NCBI GenBank assembly: GCA_014529385.2
Contig: CM043944.1
Location: 80,198,384 to 80,260,383, forward strand
Direction: 5' to 3'
DNA length: 62,000 nt
Source of the DNA: Adiantum capillus-veneris
Taxonomy: Eukaryota > Streptophyta > Polypodiopsida > Polypodiales > Pteridaceae
This document shows, in pieces, positions 61,861 through 62,000 of the stretch (positions within the stretch are counted from its first letter, which is position 1; every line of letters begins with the position of its first letter). Under the pieces are notes generated by a model that saw only the letters and a list, made by a program, of their open reading frames with translations, had not been told where the DNA came from and did not search any database. The position numbers and the translations under genes were made by a program.

Positions 61861-62000
61861 ACTTTCTCCTAGGCCAGGTGATTTGCTTTCCTCTTAATTG
61901 CTTTGCCCTTCTGGTGATGGGTCGCTAGTTGTGCTTACCCTTTTAGATCCTTCATGATGATACCCATCACATTGATGGAACTGTCGCTTTCATCGATGGA

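Overview
The window looks like nuclear DNA from a large, repeat-rich plant genome. The evidence is spliceosomal introns, plant-type Ty1/copia and Ty3/gypsy retrotransposons, a CACTA (En/Spm) transposon with TNP2 and DUF4218 domains, PPR-like debris and long AC, CT and GA microsatellites. A seed-free land plant such as a fern is plausible, but that is a low-confidence inference. I see no intact host gene. Nearly every coding segment belongs to a mobile element or carries frameshifts.

Left part (1-29.5 kb). A partial copia Gag lies at the left edge on the minus strand. Next is a DUF7869-type transposase-like gene (1034-4261, minus) in three frames. From 4.36 kb to 29.5 kb the DNA is dominated by a roughly 20-bp core, TTGGACAAGTGGTGGACCTT. 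The core is embedded in two unrelated higher-order repeats (about 365 bp at 4.4-6.2 kb, about 440 bp at 8.8-16.4 kb) and in scattered copies. Its orientation is plus up to about 24.6 kb and almost entirely minus from 24.87 to 29.3 kb. Between the repeat blocks lie gene-like islands that each begin at a good 3' splice site: a ParB-like domain plus a beta-class-like DNA methyltransferase (16.5-19.2 kb), a SET domain (21.7-22.4 kb), an FCP1/NIF-like HAD domain with a SAP-like tail (22.9-24.4 kb) and a second FCP1-like domain (26.3-27.05 kb). All carry frameshifts. They may be exons of one long gene whose introns are filled with the repeat, or cargo of a very large mobile element. This block is the main candidate for something undescribed.

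Middle part (29.8-50 kb). A copia LTR with its PBS (29.8-30.55 kb) is followed by a nest of two gypsy elements. Element A (30.87-34.67 kb, with its 3' LTR remnant at 39.88-40.10 kb) carries element B (34.68-39.88 kb) inside its 3' LTR. A deletion joins A's RNase H to B's truncated 5' LTR. B has gag, protease and integrase but no reverse transcriptase. Beyond it are a minus-strand gypsy gag-pro fragment, two long AC microsatellites, a copia-like LTR end with PBS, and a PPR-like relic, with long stretches where I see no gene.

Right part (50.26-62 kb). A complete CACTA element spans 50262-57193, with matching 12-bp termini, a TGG target duplication and GCGACG-rich subterminal repeats. It carries a decayed TNP2 transposase, a decayed second ORF, an 81-bp-arm inverted repeat and a 200-bp tandem repeat with Pol III box-like motifs. 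A third gypsy element (57.87 kb to the right edge, minus) has its integrase zinc-finger region split by a 923-bp solo LTR with a perfect TATAT duplication.
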